A DNA stretch of 50,527 bases from Streptomyces novaecaesareae (GTDB lineage Bacteria; Actinomycetota; Actinomycetes; Streptomycetales; Streptomycetaceae): the NCBI RefSeq assembly GCF_000716875.1, contig NZ_JNWQ01000053.1, positions 1 to 50,527 on the forward strand. Direction: 5' to 3'. The translations under genes and the position numbers were made by a program. This document shows positions 33,399 to 42,145 of the stretch, piece by piece (positions within the stretch are counted from its first letter, which is position 1; each line of letters begins with the position of its first letter). The notes beneath the pieces were generated by a model. It ran no database searches. It saw only the letters and a program-made list of their open reading frames with translations, and had not been told where the DNA came from.

Positions 33399-33903
33399 GC
33401 TGCTTCCTTTCCGTTGCGGCGGGCGGGCGGTGCAGTGCGACGCGGGTGAGCAGTCCGCTCACCGGGCCGAAAACGATGGCGGGCAGGACGATCCACAGCG
33501 GCCAGGGCGTGATGCCCAGGGCGTGGTCGAGCGACCACCGGCCGGGCCCGGTGAGGGCCAGCGCCGCGCAGACGGCGACGAGGACCAGCGGGTATTCGTA
33601 GCCGTCGTTCTGCACCCACAGGCCCTTGGGCCGTTTCACGGTGCCCGCGACGGTCATCACGCCCATGGCGGCCATCGCCGCCAGGGGTGTGAGCAGTCCG
33701 GCGGTCAGGAACAGGCCGGCGCCGATCTGGCTGGCTCCCGCGGCGATCGCGGTCAGCCGGCCGCCGCGGAACCCGTCGTGGCGGAACTCCTCGGTGCCGC
33801 CCGCCAGGCCGTGGCCTCCGAGTCGGAAGCTCACCTTCTGGACCCCGTGGCCGGCGATGAGGAGTCCCACCACCAGTCGTAGGGCCAGCAGTCCAGCGTT
33901 CAT
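33379..33903 (-). CDS. DoxX family membrane protein
   Basis: The 174-residue protein has four membrane helices and the DoxX pattern. It starts LLALRLVVGLLIAGHGVQKV, then GAGLFLTAGLLTPLAAMAAM, a loop reading VQNDGYEYPLVLVAVCAALA, and a last helix PLWIVLPAIVFGPVSG. DoxX-like proteins are small quinone- or thiol-linked membrane proteins and are often neighbours of oxidative-stress enzymes. It lies between an isochorismatase-like gene (56 bases upstream) and the DUF1275 gene (overlapping), so an operon is likely. Confidence 0.8.
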   Translation of the reverse strand: MNAGLLALRLVVGLLIAGHGVQKVSFRLGGHGLAGGTEEFRHDGFRGGRLTAIAAGASQIGAGLFLTAGLLTPLAAMAAMGVMTVAGTVKRPKGLWVQNDGYEYPLVLVAVCAALALTGPGRWSLDHALGITPWPLWIVLPAIVFGPVSGLLTRVALHRPPAATERKQHAQAAE

Positions 33904-33959
33904 CGTTTCCTGCCTGTTCCTGACACTCGGTCCTTTACTGCTCTGCGAGGGAGTGGGGG

Positions 33960-34622
33960 TCAGCCGGCGGCGTGGTCCCCGATGAAGGCCTGCGCGTAGA
34001 CCACGCCGAGGCCGTAGGTGCCGCCGTGCTCCTGCACCACGTCCATGACCGACATGTAGGTCTCGCTGCGGGCCCAGTCACGCTGGAGCTCCAGCAGCAC
34101 CTGCACCCAGGTCACCGGGACCGCGCCGCCCCGGACCATGCGCTGGATGGCGTGTTCGTGGGCCTGCGGGCTGACGCCGCCCGAGGCGTCGGTGACCACG
34201 TAGACGTCGTAGCCCTGGGCGATGGCGGAGAGCACGGGCAGCACGACGCAGACCTCGGTCCACAGGCCGGCGATGACGAGCTTCTGGCGGCCGGTCGCCT
34301 TGACGGCCTCCACGAAGTCGACGTCCTCCCAGGCGTTCATCGTGGTGCGGTCGATGATCTTCTGGTCGGGGAAGACCTCGGACAGCTGCGGGATGATCGG
34401 GCCGGAGAAGGACTCGGCGGCCACGGTGCTCAGCACGACCGGCACGTCGAACGCCTTGGCGGACTTCGCCAGGCCGGCGGTCGCGTTGATGATCGCGGTG
34501 CGGTCGCCGCTGCCGGTGCCGAAGAACATCTGCGGCTGGTGGTCGATGAACAGCACCGCGCAGTTGTCGGGGGTGAGCAGGTCGGGGCTGGGGGCCGCGG
34601 TGACTGCGGAGATGTTGACCAT
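33960..34622 (-). CDS. isochorismatase-like cysteine hydrolase (YcaC type)
   Basis: The 220-residue protein has Asp27 in CAVLFIDHQPQMFFGTGSGD and the nucleophile Cys125 in VIAGLWTEVCVVLPVLSAIA. Between them come RTTMNAWEDVDFVEAVKATG, and after them VYVVTDASGGVSPQAHEHAI. This closely follows the YcaC branch of the isochorismatase-like superfamily. These enzymes hydrolyse amides or related bonds with a Cys-Asp-Lys triad; I could not place the Lys with certainty. The C-terminal extension (MDVVQEHGGTYGLGVVYAQA) is normal for this branch. Its neighbours are an amidohydrolase upstream and a DoxX gene downstream. Confidence 0.8.
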   Translation of the reverse strand: MVNISAVTAAPSPDLLTPDNCAVLFIDHQPQMFFGTGSGDRTAIINATAGLAKSAKAFDVPVVLSTVAAESFSGPIIPQLSEVFPDQKIIDRTTMNAWEDVDFVEAVKATGRQKLVIAGLWTEVCVVLPVLSAIAQGYDVYVVTDASGGVSPQAHEHAIQRMVRGGAVPVTWVQVLLELQRDWARSETYMSVMDVVQEHGGTYGLGVVYAQAFIGDHAAG

Positions 34623-34677
34623 GAGAGGGGCCTTTCCGGGTGTGTCGTGATCGCGGACGGGTGTCCGCTGTCGGGGG

Positions 34678-34741
34678 CGACCGTGCGCAGGGTGGCGCGG
34701 GTCGGTCGCGGCCGACCGTGCGCCGGGGGGCGCGGGTCGGT
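34678..34741. repeat. 29-bp direct repeat, two copies, hairpin-forming
   Basis: The 29-bp unit occurs at 34678-34706 and 34713-34741 with two mismatches. Each unit begins CGACCGTGCGC and ends GCGCGGGTCGGT, so each copy can fold into an imperfect hairpin. It lies between the amidohydrolase gene and the isochorismatase-like gene and may act as a terminator or attenuator that lowers distal expression. Confidence 0.6.
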
Positions 34742-34788
34742 GGGTGTCCCGGGCGGGGGCGGCTCGTGACCGGCCCCCGCCCGGGGGG

Positions 34789-36675
34789 TCAGAGGGAGAA
34801 GCAGGGGTCGAAGAACTCGCCCGCTGCCTCCGAGGCCTGGCCGCGTCGGACGCGCCACTGGCGGTGCTGCTCCGACTCGGCGACGGCCTGGCCGAGCAAC
34901 TCGGCCTGGCGGGCGCCGGACAGGCCCGTGCCGGGCAGGGCCTGGTAGCCGCCGAAGTGCGCCACCGGGCTCCACTCGGGGCTGACCGGCGGCAGTTCCT
35001 CGTCCAGGCCCTCGTACTCGGCGGTGGCGTAGACGATCCGGCCGCCGACGACCGTCAGCAGGGACTCGATGTGGGCGATCTCCTGCTCGGGCACGGTGAA
35101 GTAGTCCTCGGACAGGACGGCCAGGTCGCCGAGGAAGCCCGGGCGCAGGACGCCCTTGAGGTTCTCCTCCCCGGTCAGTGCGGCTCCCGCCTCGGTGAAC
35201 ATCGCCAGTGCGGTCCGGCGGTCGACCCGGTTGTGCGGGGGTCGCAGGACCAGGTCGCCGACGGTGCGGCCGGTGATGAGCCAGTGCAGGGCGACCCACG
35301 GGTTGTAGGTGGAGACCCGGGTGGCGTCGGTGCCGGCGCCGACGGTCAGGCCGCGCTCCAGCATGGCCCGGATCGGCGGGGCGTCCGCGGCGGCGCCGGG
35401 GCCGTAGCGGGCCAGGAACGCCTCGCCCTGGAAGGACAGCCGGTTCTGCACGGACATGGCGCCGCCGAGGGCGGCGATGCGGTCGAGGCTGTCCGCGGAG
35501 ACGGTCTCCGCGTGGTCGAACAGCCACCGGTTGCCGGCCGGGAAGAGTCCTTCCGCGGCGAGCTTCTCGAACACGGCGAGGTCCCGGCGGATGGTCTCGT
35601 CGTAGGTGGCGTGCAGCCGGAATCCCCAGCCGTTCTCCATGAGCAGGCGTACGGCCTTCTCGAATTCGGCTTCGTAGGGGGGGTGGTCCGGGCGCGGCTG
35701 GGCGAAGTTCTCGAAGTCCGCGGCCGCCCAGGTGAGGTTCTCGCCGGCGCCGTTGAGGCGGAGCCATTCGTCCCCGTCCTCGGGGCTGGCCATCTCGATC
35801 CAGCGGGTGAGGTCGTCGATCTCCTGACCGGCGGTCTGCGGGAAGAGGTGGTAGGCGATGCGCAGCGACAGCTGGCCGGCCTTCGCCAGTTCGACGACGG
35901 TGCTGTAGTTGTCGGGGAAGTTCTGGAACCCTCCGGCCGCGTCGATCGCCGACGTGAGGCCGAACCTGTTCAGTTCCCGCAGGAAGTGACGGGTGGAGGT
36001 CTTCCTGTCCTCGCCCTCCAGCACCGGGGCCTTGGCCAGGGTCGCGTAGAGGATCAGGGCGCTGGGGGCGGCCAGCAGCATCCCGGTGGGCTCGCCGTCG
36101 CGGCCCCGTACGATCTGGCCGCCCTTGGGGTCGGGGGTGTCCCGGGTGAATCCGGCGGCCTTGAGGGCCGCCCGGTTGAGCACCGCCGACTGGTACAGGT
36201 GCAGGACGAACACCGGGGTGTCGGGGGCGGCGGCGTTCAGCTCGGCGACGGTCGGCAGCCGCCGTTCGGCGAACTGTTCGGCCGACCATCCGCCCACCAC
36301 CCGGACCCACTGGCCCTTGGGGGTGCGGGCGGCCTGCTCGCGCAGCATGGCCAGGCCCTGGCGCAGGGTGGGAACACCGTCCCAGCGCAGCTCCAGTACG
36401 TAGTTGAGACCGCCCCGGATGACGTGCAGATGTGCGTCGTTGAGGCCGGGGACCATCCGGCGGCCGAGGGCGTCGACCACCTTCGTGTCCGGGCCGACGT
36501 GGGGTGCGACGTCGTTGTCGTCGCCGACGACGGTGATGACGCCGTCGCGGATGGCGAGCGCCTCGGCCTGGGGGCGGACCGGGTCTCCGGTGTGGATCTT
36601 GGCGTTGCGGACGACCAGGTCCGCGGCGTTGTCGGTGGCGCGGGGAACCAGCCCACCGACCGGCATCGTGGACAC
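34789..36675 (-). CDS. amidohydrolase family protein (YtcJ-like)
   Basis: The 628-residue protein starts with the small beta domain (ADLVVRNAKIHTGD). The metal site NDAHLHV (His-x-His) and the TIM-barrel follow, with later metal or catalytic residues in GFRLHATYDETIRRD, LFDHAETVSADSLDRIAALG and VGAGTDATRVSTYNPW. The C-terminal beta domain (GFLGDLAVLSEDYFTVPEQE) is typical of the YtcJ/AepA-like branch. GTG 36675 is chosen because AGGAGGT lies 9 bases before it. It probably cleaves an amide or cyclic amide. With the isochorismatase-like enzyme downstream it could form a two-step amide degradation route, which is an inference from gene order. Confidence 0.8.
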   Translation of the reverse strand: MSTMPVGGLVPRATDNAADLVVRNAKIHTGDPVRPQAEALAIRDGVITVVGDDNDVAPHVGPDTKVVDALGRRMVPGLNDAHLHVIRGGLNYVLELRWDGVPTLRQGLAMLREQAARTPKGQWVRVVGGWSAEQFAERRLPTVAELNAAAPDTPVFVLHLYQSAVLNRAALKAAGFTRDTPDPKGGQIVRGRDGEPTGMLLAAPSALILYATLAKAPVLEGEDRKTSTRHFLRELNRFGLTSAIDAAGGFQNFPDNYSTVVELAKAGQLSLRIAYHLFPQTAGQEIDDLTRWIEMASPEDGDEWLRLNGAGENLTWAAADFENFAQPRPDHPPYEAEFEKAVRLLMENGWGFRLHATYDETIRRDLAVFEKLAAEGLFPAGNRWLFDHAETVSADSLDRIAALGGAMSVQNRLSFQGEAFLARYGPGAAADAPPIRAMLERGLTVGAGTDATRVSTYNPWVALHWLITGRTVGDLVLRPPHNRVDRRTALAMFTEAGAALTGEENLKGVLRPGFLGDLAVLSEDYFTVPEQEIAHIESLLTVVGGRIVYATAEYEGLDEELPPVSPEWSPVAHFGGYQALPGTGLSGARQAELLGQAVAESEQHRQWRVRRGQASEAAGEFFDPCFSL

Positions 36676-37040
36676 GTTCGACGACCTCCTGCGGGATGAA
36701 CGGCGTCGGATGCGTCTGCACCGACGTCCTCGTGCGTCGACAGCGGCGGACGGTAAGGAGCCCGGGAATGCGCAGTCACTGCGCCCGAGCCGAACCGGTC
36801 CGCGTTCCGGGTGGGTCTTCCGTGCGGTGCACGGGCCCGGCCCGGGTGAACGTCGACTGCTGTGCCGCCAGGCTATGTCGGGCCGACGTGTCCGTGTGTC
36901 CCGGCAGTGCACTGGCTGCGTTCCGACAGCGCACTTCCTGTCCGTGCGCCGCGGTGGGGTCAACTCCGGTGCGTGGGGGGACGGTTACGGTCGCGTACGA
37001 CGGCCGGTGGTCGACGGCCGGCATCCGGCGGTCGGCGGTG
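36676..37040. other. intergenic region upstream of the amidohydrolase operon
   Basis: No gene is seen in these 365 bases; reading frames here have the Arg/Ser-rich look of shadows. A perfect 10-bp palindrome CAGTGCACTG lies at 36905-36914 and could be a regulator site. The promoter of the minus-strand amidohydrolase group must lie here. The LtrA gene also runs leftward and ends at 37041. Confidence 0.4.
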
Positions 37041-38228
37041 TCACGGCCGCGCGGCGCGCTCCCGTACCGTGACCACCACGACCAGGCCCGCCAGCAGCAC
37101 ACCGGCCAGGAGCGCGGGTGCCGGGGACGCGGCGGCCGCCAGGACACCGACCGCGGCGACGGGGAACGGGATCCGCTCGGCCGTGCTCCTCTGGTGCGGC
37201 CGCAGGTGCACCGCCCAGACCGTGATCAGGAAGACGGCCGCCGGAACGGTGACCGCGGCGCCGGCAGCGATCGGCGGGCCCGCGGTGTGGCGGGTGAGGT
37301 GATCGGCGTACGCGGCCAGGCCGGCGCCCTCGGCCGTCGCCGAGGCGAAGATCAGGTAGTGCCCGTAGGCCCAGGGGAACCGTCTGCGGTGGGCCCGGTG
37401 CGTCGTGGCGAGCAGCGTGCGCGCCGACCGGGCGAAGTACAGCCACCACATGGCGTAGGCCATGAGCAGGCCGCCGGCCGCCAACGCGTACAGCGAACCG
37501 GTGCCCTGGTGCCGGTCGAAGGCGCTGCGCACGGCGAGGGTGGCGGCCGCGACGGACTCGCCGAGCACGATGAGGGTGAACAGTTCGTAGCGCTCGGCGA
37601 TGTGGTGCGGATGCCAGGGCGTCATCCCGGCGGACTGCGCCCACACGGGAACGGACACCTCGGCCAGGATCATCACCGCGATGCCCGGCAGCCGCAGCGG
37701 CGCCGGGACGACGAGCAGCCCCACCCAGCCGATCTGGCACGCCGTCACCCCTGCGGCGAAGCGCAGTGCGGTCCTGCGCCGGGCGGGATCGGACAGCGCG
37801 GCACGCAGCCACAGCGCGGCCAGCGCCGTGCGCAGCACGACGTATCCGAGCGTGATGACGTGCAGGTCCCCGTCCTCGAACGCGCGGCGCACGCCGGCGG
37901 CGAGGACGAGCGATCCCGTGATCTGCACCAGCACCGTCAGGCGGTAGGTGACGCCGTCCGGGTCGTAGGCGGAGGCGAACCAGGTGAAGTTCATCCAGGC
38001 CCACCAGATGGTGAAGAAGACCAGCGCGAAGCGCAGCACACCGCCGGCCGGGTCCCCCTGGGTCAGCGCCCCGTGCAGGCTCGCGGAGGCCTGCGCCACC
38101 GCGACGACGAAGCACAGGTCGAAGAACAGTTCCAGCGAGGTGGCGGACCGGTGCGGCTCGCCGGGGTTGCGGCCCACCATGGTGCGGCGGCGCCCGGCGC
38201 CCGGGGGCGTCCGCTCGTTCGTCCTCAT
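37041..38228 (-). CDS. low temperature requirement protein A (LtrA) family membrane protein
   Basis: The 395-residue protein has the LtrA signature at its N-terminus (SATSLELFFDLCFVVAVAQA), where the E-L-F-F-D motif opens the first helix. Some ten further membrane segments follow, with the conserved HHIAERYELFTLIVLGESVA in the middle. ATG 38228 has a GAGGAGAGG site. LtrA was named for cold growth in Listeria; its molecular role is unclear. The gene is divergent from dps, and the shared upstream region contains a tandem repeat of TGCCGGCGCTGTTG-like units. Confidence 0.85.
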   Translation of the reverse strand: MRTNERTPPGAGRRRTMVGRNPGEPHRSATSLELFFDLCFVVAVAQASASLHGALTQGDPAGGVLRFALVFFTIWWAWMNFTWFASAYDPDGVTYRLTVLVQITGSLVLAAGVRRAFEDGDLHVITLGYVVLRTALAALWLRAALSDPARRRTALRFAAGVTACQIGWVGLLVVPAPLRLPGIAVMILAEVSVPVWAQSAGMTPWHPHHIAERYELFTLIVLGESVAAATLAVRSAFDRHQGTGSLYALAAGGLLMAYAMWWLYFARSARTLLATTHRAHRRRFPWAYGHYLIFASATAEGAGLAAYADHLTRHTAGPPIAAGAAVTVPAAVFLITVWAVHLRPHQRSTAERIPFPVAAVGVLAAAASPAPALLAGVLLAGLVVVVTVRERAARP

Positions 38229-38241
38229 GCCTCTCCTCGTG

Positions 38242-38290
38242 GTGCCGGCGCTGTTGTGCCGGCGCTGTGCCGGCACTGTTGTGCCGGCGC
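38242..38290. repeat. tandem repeat of a TGCCGGCGCTG unit between LtrA and dps genes
   Basis: Four units (TGCCGGCGCTGTTG, TGCCGGCGCTG, TGCCGGCACTGTTG, TGCCGGCGCT) follow each other a few bases upstream of the LtrA ribosome site. The third includes GTGCCGGCAC, a perfect 10-bp palindrome. The array could be a multi-site operator or a slippage-prone leader. Confidence 0.55.
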
Positions 38291-38504
38291 TCCGGACGCG
38301 GCCGCTCCCCGCGACGCTAGAGCTGCCGGGGAGCGGCCCGAGTCCGCCGGTGCACGGGGGCTTGACCGAGAGCGAACGCCCGGCCCGGGCACCGGCCCCC
38401 GTGCGCTGGCGGGCAGCAGCGCATGCACTGCGGGTCAAGCGGTGCCCCGACCGGGCGCCTAGCGTCGCCGGAGTACGCACAACCCGGCACCGCAGGAGGC
38501 GGCC

Positions 38505-39083
38505 ATGACCACCAACCCCCCGTCCACCCACAGCAGCCAGCCCTGGCTGCACCAGAAGGGCGAGGTGATCCAGGAGTTCGGGACCGTCAAGCAGTTCCCG
38601 GTCGCCCTGTCCTTCGAGGCGCGGATGTACTCCTGCCAGCGCCTGAACAGGGTCCTCGCGGACACCCAGATCCTCTACGGCCTCTACAAGAAGCACCACT
38701 GGCTGATGCGCGGCGCGACCTTCTACCAGCTGCACCTGGTCCTGGACAAGCACGCGGGCGAACAGCTCGAAATCATCGACACCATCGCCGAACGCGTCCA
38801 GTCGCTGGGCGGCGTGGCGGTGGGCGATCCCCGGCACGTCGCCGAGATCACGTCGATCCCGCGGCCCCCGGACGGGGTGGAGGAGGTGCCGGCCATGCTG
38901 TCCCGGCTGCTGGCGGCCCACGAGACCATCCTCATCGACGCCCACGACGCCGCCGCCCGGACCGCGGAGCTCGGTGACGACGGCACCAACGACCTGCTGG
39001 TCTCCCAGGTGATCCGGACCGGCGAACGGCAGGCGTGGTTCCTGGCCGAGCACCTGGTCGACACGCCGCTGGTCCGCGCCTGA
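38505..39083 (+). CDS. dps: Dps family DNA-binding ferritin
   Basis: The 192-residue protein has the Dps four-helix bundle. The ferroxidase ligands line up as His65 in KKHHWLMRGATFYQLH, His77 and Asp81 in LHLVLDKHAG, and Asp92 and Glu96 in IIDTIAERVQSLGG. An N-terminal tail of about 30 residues (with QKGEVIQEFGTVKQFP) resembles the assembly tails of streptomycete Dps proteins. Dps stores iron, consumes peroxide and protects DNA in stress and sporulation. ATG 38505 has GCAGGAGGCGG. It is monocistronic. Its promoter shares the region with the divergent LtrA gene. Confidence 0.9.
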   Translation: MTTNPPSTHSSQPWLHQKGEVIQEFGTVKQFPVALSFEARMYSCQRLNRVLADTQILYGLYKKHHWLMRGATFYQLHLVLDKHAGEQLEIIDTIAERVQSLGGVAVGDPRHVAEITSIPRPPDGVEEVPAMLSRLLAAHETILIDAHDAAARTAELGDDGTNDLLVSQVIRTGERQAWFLAEHLVDTPLVRA

Positions 39084-39141
39084 GGCACGGCCCGGGGCCG
39101 CGGTCCGGGCCGCGGCCCCGGCGGGTGTGCCTGCGCCTGCT

Positions 39142-39191
39142 CTCGGACGGCCGGGGCGGGCGGGTGTGCTCGGACGGCCGGGGCGGGCGGG
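39142..39191. repeat. 23-bp direct repeat after dps
   Basis: CTCGGACGGCCGGGGCGGGC followed by GGG occurs at 39142-39164 and again at 39169-39191, with a four-base gap. It lies between dps and the LLM oxidoreductase gene, in otherwise G-rich DNA. It is probably a slippage duplication. Confidence 0.55.
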
Positions 39192-39300
39192 CCTGAAGGA
39201 CGTTGTGGGACCACGTCCCGTGCACGCACAGTCATCCCGGCCGCGCGGTGGACTCCTACCGTTCGAGAGTCACTGAATCACTCGTTATCCGGAGGAAACC

Positions 39301-40410
39301 ATGCAGTTCGGAATCTTCAGCGTCGGAGACGTCACACCCGACCCCACCACCGCGCGGACGCCGACCGAGCACGAGCGCATCAAGGCCATGGTCGCCATCG
39401 CGCTGAAGGCCGAGGAGGTCGGCCTGGACGTCTTCGCGACGGGCGAGCACCACAACCCGCCGTTCGTGCCGTCCTCGCCGACCACGATGCTCGGCTACAT
39501 CGCGGCCAGGACGGACAGGCTGGTCCTCTCCACCGCCACCACCCTGATCACCACCAGCGACCCGGTGAAGATCGCCGAGGACTTCGCCATGCTCCAGCAC
39601 CTGGCCGACGGCCGCGTCGACCTGATGATGGGCCGCGGCAACACCGGCCCGGTGTACCCGTGGTTCGGCCAGGACATCCGGCAGGGCATCAACCTCGCCA
39701 TCGAGAACTACAGCCTGCTGCACCGGATGTGGCGCGAGGAGGTGGTGGACTGGGAGGGGAAGTTCCGCACCCCGCTGCAGGGCTTCACCTCGACCCCGCG
39801 CCCGCTGGACGGCGTAGCGCCCTTCGTCTGGCACGGCTCGATCCGCAGCCCCGAGATAGCCGAACTGGCCGGGTACTACGGCGACGGCTTCTTCCACAAC
39901 AACATCTTCTGGCCCGCCGACCACACCAAGCGCATGGTCGAGCTGTACCGGACGCGCTACGCCCACTACGGGCACGGCACACCGGAGCAGGCGATCGTGG
40001 GCCTGGGCGGCCAGGTCTTCATGCGGAAGAACTCCCAGGACGCGGTACGCGAGTTCCGGCCGTACTTCGACGTCGCACCGGTGTACGGGCACGGGCCCTC
40101 GCTGGAGGAGTTCACCGACCAGACCCCGCTGACCGTCGGCTCACCGCAGCAGGTCATCGAGAAGACCCTGTCGTTCCGCGAGTACGCCGGTGACTACCAG
40201 CGCCAGCTGTTCCTCATGGACCACGCGGGACTGCCGCTGAAGACCGTCCTGGAGCAGCTCGACCTGCTGGGCGAGGAGGTCGTACCGGTGCTGCGGGAGG
40301 AGTTCGCGAAGGGCCGGCCGGCCGACGTACCCGAGGCGCCGACCCACCGGTCCCTGCTCGCCGCCGCCTCCGAGGCCTCCGAGGCCTCCGGGGACGGGGT
40401 GGCCGCATGA
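39301..40410 (+). CDS. LLM class flavin-dependent oxidoreductase (CE1758 type)
   Basis: The 369-residue protein is a luciferase-like monooxygenase. It has FATGEHHNPPFVPSSPTTML, then LVLSTATTLITTSDPVKIAE, VDLMMGRGNTGPVYPWFGQD and PFVWHGSIRSPEIAEL. ATG 39301 has a CGGAGGAAACC site. It overlaps the FMN reductase gene by four bases (ATGA), the standard two-component flavin monooxygenase pair. The partner supplies reduced FMN, and this subunit uses it with oxygen on an unknown substrate. The C-terminal tail has a repeated EASEAS stretch of low complexity. Confidence 0.87.
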   Translation: MQFGIFSVGDVTPDPTTARTPTEHERIKAMVAIALKAEEVGLDVFATGEHHNPPFVPSSPTTMLGYIAARTDRLVLSTATTLITTSDPVKIAEDFAMLQHLADGRVDLMMGRGNTGPVYPWFGQDIRQGINLAIENYSLLHRMWREEVVDWEGKFRTPLQGFTSTPRPLDGVAPFVWHGSIRSPEIAELAGYYGDGFFHNNIFWPADHTKRMVELYRTRYAHYGHGTPEQAIVGLGGQVFMRKNSQDAVREFRPYFDVAPVYGHGPSLEEFTDQTPLTVGSPQQVIEKTLSFREYAGDYQRQLFLMDHAGLPLKTVLEQLDLLGEEVVPVLREEFAKGRPADVPEAPTHRSLLAAASEASEASGDGVAA

Positions 40411-41021
40411 GGCTCGTCGCCGTGTCCGCGGGTCTGAGCACCCCCTCGTCCACACGCCTGCTGACGGACCGTCTCACCGACACGGTCCGCGACGAGCTCG
40501 CCGGCCAAGGGCACGAGACGGAGGTGGACGTCATCGAGTTGCGCGCCCTGGCCGTCGCCGTCGCCAACAACCTCGTCACCGGATTCCCCCCACCGCAGCT
40601 GGCCGCCGCGATCGAAGCGGTGACCAGCGCCGACGGCCTGGTCACCGTGACACCGGTGTTCAGCGCCTCCTACAGCGGGCTGTTCAAGTCCTTCTTCGAT
40701 CTGATCGATCCGGGCGCCCTCGCCGGCAAGCCGGTCCTGATCGGGGCGACGGGAGGCACCGCCCGTCACTCCCTCGTCCTGGAGCACGCGCTGCGCCCGC
40801 TCTTCGCCTACCTGCGGACCGTGGTCATCCCGACCGCCGTGTACGCGGCGTCGGAGGACTGGGGTTCGGCCAGCGACGCGCACACCGAAGGCCTGCCCGC
40901 ACGCATTAACCGGGCGGGCCGGGAGATGGCCTCGCTCCTGGCCGCCAGGGCAACCGACCCCCGGCCCGGGGACGACCTCGCCGTGTCCGGTAAGCAGCTC
41001 TCCGATCTGCGCCTGGACTGA
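40407..41021 (+). CDS. NADPH-dependent FMN reductase (CE1759 type, LLM partner)
   Basis: The 204-residue protein is flavodoxin-like: MRLVAVSAGLSTPSSTRLLT carries the phosphate-binding loop. ADGLVTVTPVFSASYSGLFK and SFFDLIDPGALAGKPVLIGA match the FMN site of NADPH-dependent FMN reductases. PTAVYAASEDWG is a motif of the CE1759 group that always accompanies LLM oxidoreductases. The ATGA overlap with the upstream gene suggests coupled translation and a fixed ratio. It provides reduced FMN to the monooxygenase. Confidence 0.87.
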   Translation: MRLVAVSAGLSTPSSTRLLTDRLTDTVRDELAGQGHETEVDVIELRALAVAVANNLVTGFPPPQLAAAIEAVTSADGLVTVTPVFSASYSGLFKSFFDLIDPGALAGKPVLIGATGGTARHSLVLEHALRPLFAYLRTVVIPTAVYAASEDWGSASDAHTEGLPARINRAGREMASLLAARATDPRPGDDLAVSGKQLSDLRLD

Positions 41022-41137
41022 GCACACTCAGCCCCCGCCACCGCGGCTGCCCCGCCTCCTCCCGGCTCAGGGAAGGAAGCGGGGCGGAGGAGGGGGCTCA
41101 AACTCGGAGGAGGGGGGGCTCGGAGGGGAAGGCTTCC

Positions 41138-42046
41138 TCACCGCACCCAGTCGGCTGCGAACCCTGCGCCCTGCCGCCTGACCCGCGCCGCGCCCGCCCC
41201 CGCGAAGTGCGCCGGGATCACCAACTCCCCTTCCGCCGCCGCCCGTTCCAGCACCCGCAGCCGGCTCGCCGCCGCCTGCGCCGGGTCCAGGCAGAAGCAG
41301 CTGTTGCACGAGGGGTGCGCCAGCTGCACGGGCGAGTGCATCAGGTCCCCCACGAACACCGCGCGCTCACCGCCCGACTCCACCCGCAGCACGGACGAGC
41401 CCGGAGTGTGCCCCGGCGTCTCCTCCAGCACCAGCGCCGAGTCGATGCGCAGCGAGCCCGACCACTCCTTCGCCTGCCCGGCCGCCAGCACCGGCGCCAC
41501 GCTGTCCCCGAACACCAAGTCCCACTCCGCCCACCGCCGCGGATCCAGCCCGGCGGTGCTGCGCGCCGCGTGCCCGGCCGCCGGGTCGAAGAACGCCCGG
41601 TCCGCCGCCGGCAGGAAGTACACCGCGTTCGGGAACGTCGGCACCCAACTCCCGTTCTCCTCCTTCGTGTTCCACCCCACGTGGTCGGCGTGCAGGTGCG
41701 TGTTCACCACCACGTCCACCTCTTCCGGCCGCACCCCGGCCGCCGCCAGCAGCTCGGGCAGGCGCCCCTCGCGCCGGTGGAACATCGGCGTCGACGGCCG
41801 CTCGCGCCCGGCGCCCACGCCCGTGTCCACCAGCACCGTCCGGCCCCCGCTGCGCACCACCCAGGTCTGCAGCGCGCCGATGTAGGCGCCGGAGGCGGGG
41901 TCGTAGTGCTCGGGTGCCAGGGCGGCGTCGCCGCCGGTCCAGGCCGGCTCGCCGAGGGCGGGCACGATCGCCGCCGCCGGGGCGAACGGCCCCTGGTACT
42001 CCAGCACTCGGATGATCTCCACGTCCCCCAGTACGATCCGCTCCAC
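41138..42046 (-). CDS. metallo-beta-lactamase fold hydrolase
   Basis: The 302-residue protein has the metal-binding motif TVLVDTGVGAG then VVVNTHLHADHVGW, with His117, His119, Asp121 and His122. Later ligands are in ETPGHTPGSSVL, VFVGDLMHSP and VIPAHF. This layout is that of the lactonase/glyoxalase-II-like branch of the fold. GTG 42046 is chosen because GTGGAGGGG precedes it; an upstream start would add 38 unmatched residues. It is divergent from an AraC gene, with three repeated half-sites between. Its substrate could be a lactone or thioester, which is inferred from the family. Confidence 0.82.
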   Translation of the reverse strand: MERIVLGDVEIIRVLEYQGPFAPAAAIVPALGEPAWTGGDAALAPEHYDPASGAYIGALQTWVVRSGGRTVLVDTGVGAGRERPSTPMFHRREGRLPELLAAAGVRPEEVDVVVNTHLHADHVGWNTKEENGSWVPTFPNAVYFLPAADRAFFDPAAGHAARSTAGLDPRRWAEWDLVFGDSVAPVLAAGQAKEWSGSLRIDSALVLEETPGHTPGSSVLRVESGGERAVFVGDLMHSPVQLAHPSCNSCFCLDPAQAAASRLRVLERAAAEGELVIPAHFAGAGAARVRRQGAGFAADWVR

Positions 42047-42145
42047 GGCTCGCCCCTCCACCTGTCTCGTCGTCAGTTCGCCGGCCGGCGTGTTGTCCCG
42101 GCCTGGTGTCCGGTCCGTTGTCGGCTCCTTGAGCCTAGGAGGCGT

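Noticed and set aside
34744..36699. 651-codon plus-strand open frame opposite the amidohydrolase
   Set aside because: It is an antisense shadow; the minus strand has an unmistakable amidohydrolase with metal-binding motifs.
36862..37302. Plus-strand frame in the region upstream of the amidohydrolase
   Set aside because: Arg/Ser/Ala-rich composition, no ribosome site, and it runs into the LtrA gene antisense.
38390..38504. Sigma-B type promoter for dps
   Set aside because: A GGGTC element exists, but no correctly spaced partner element convinced me.
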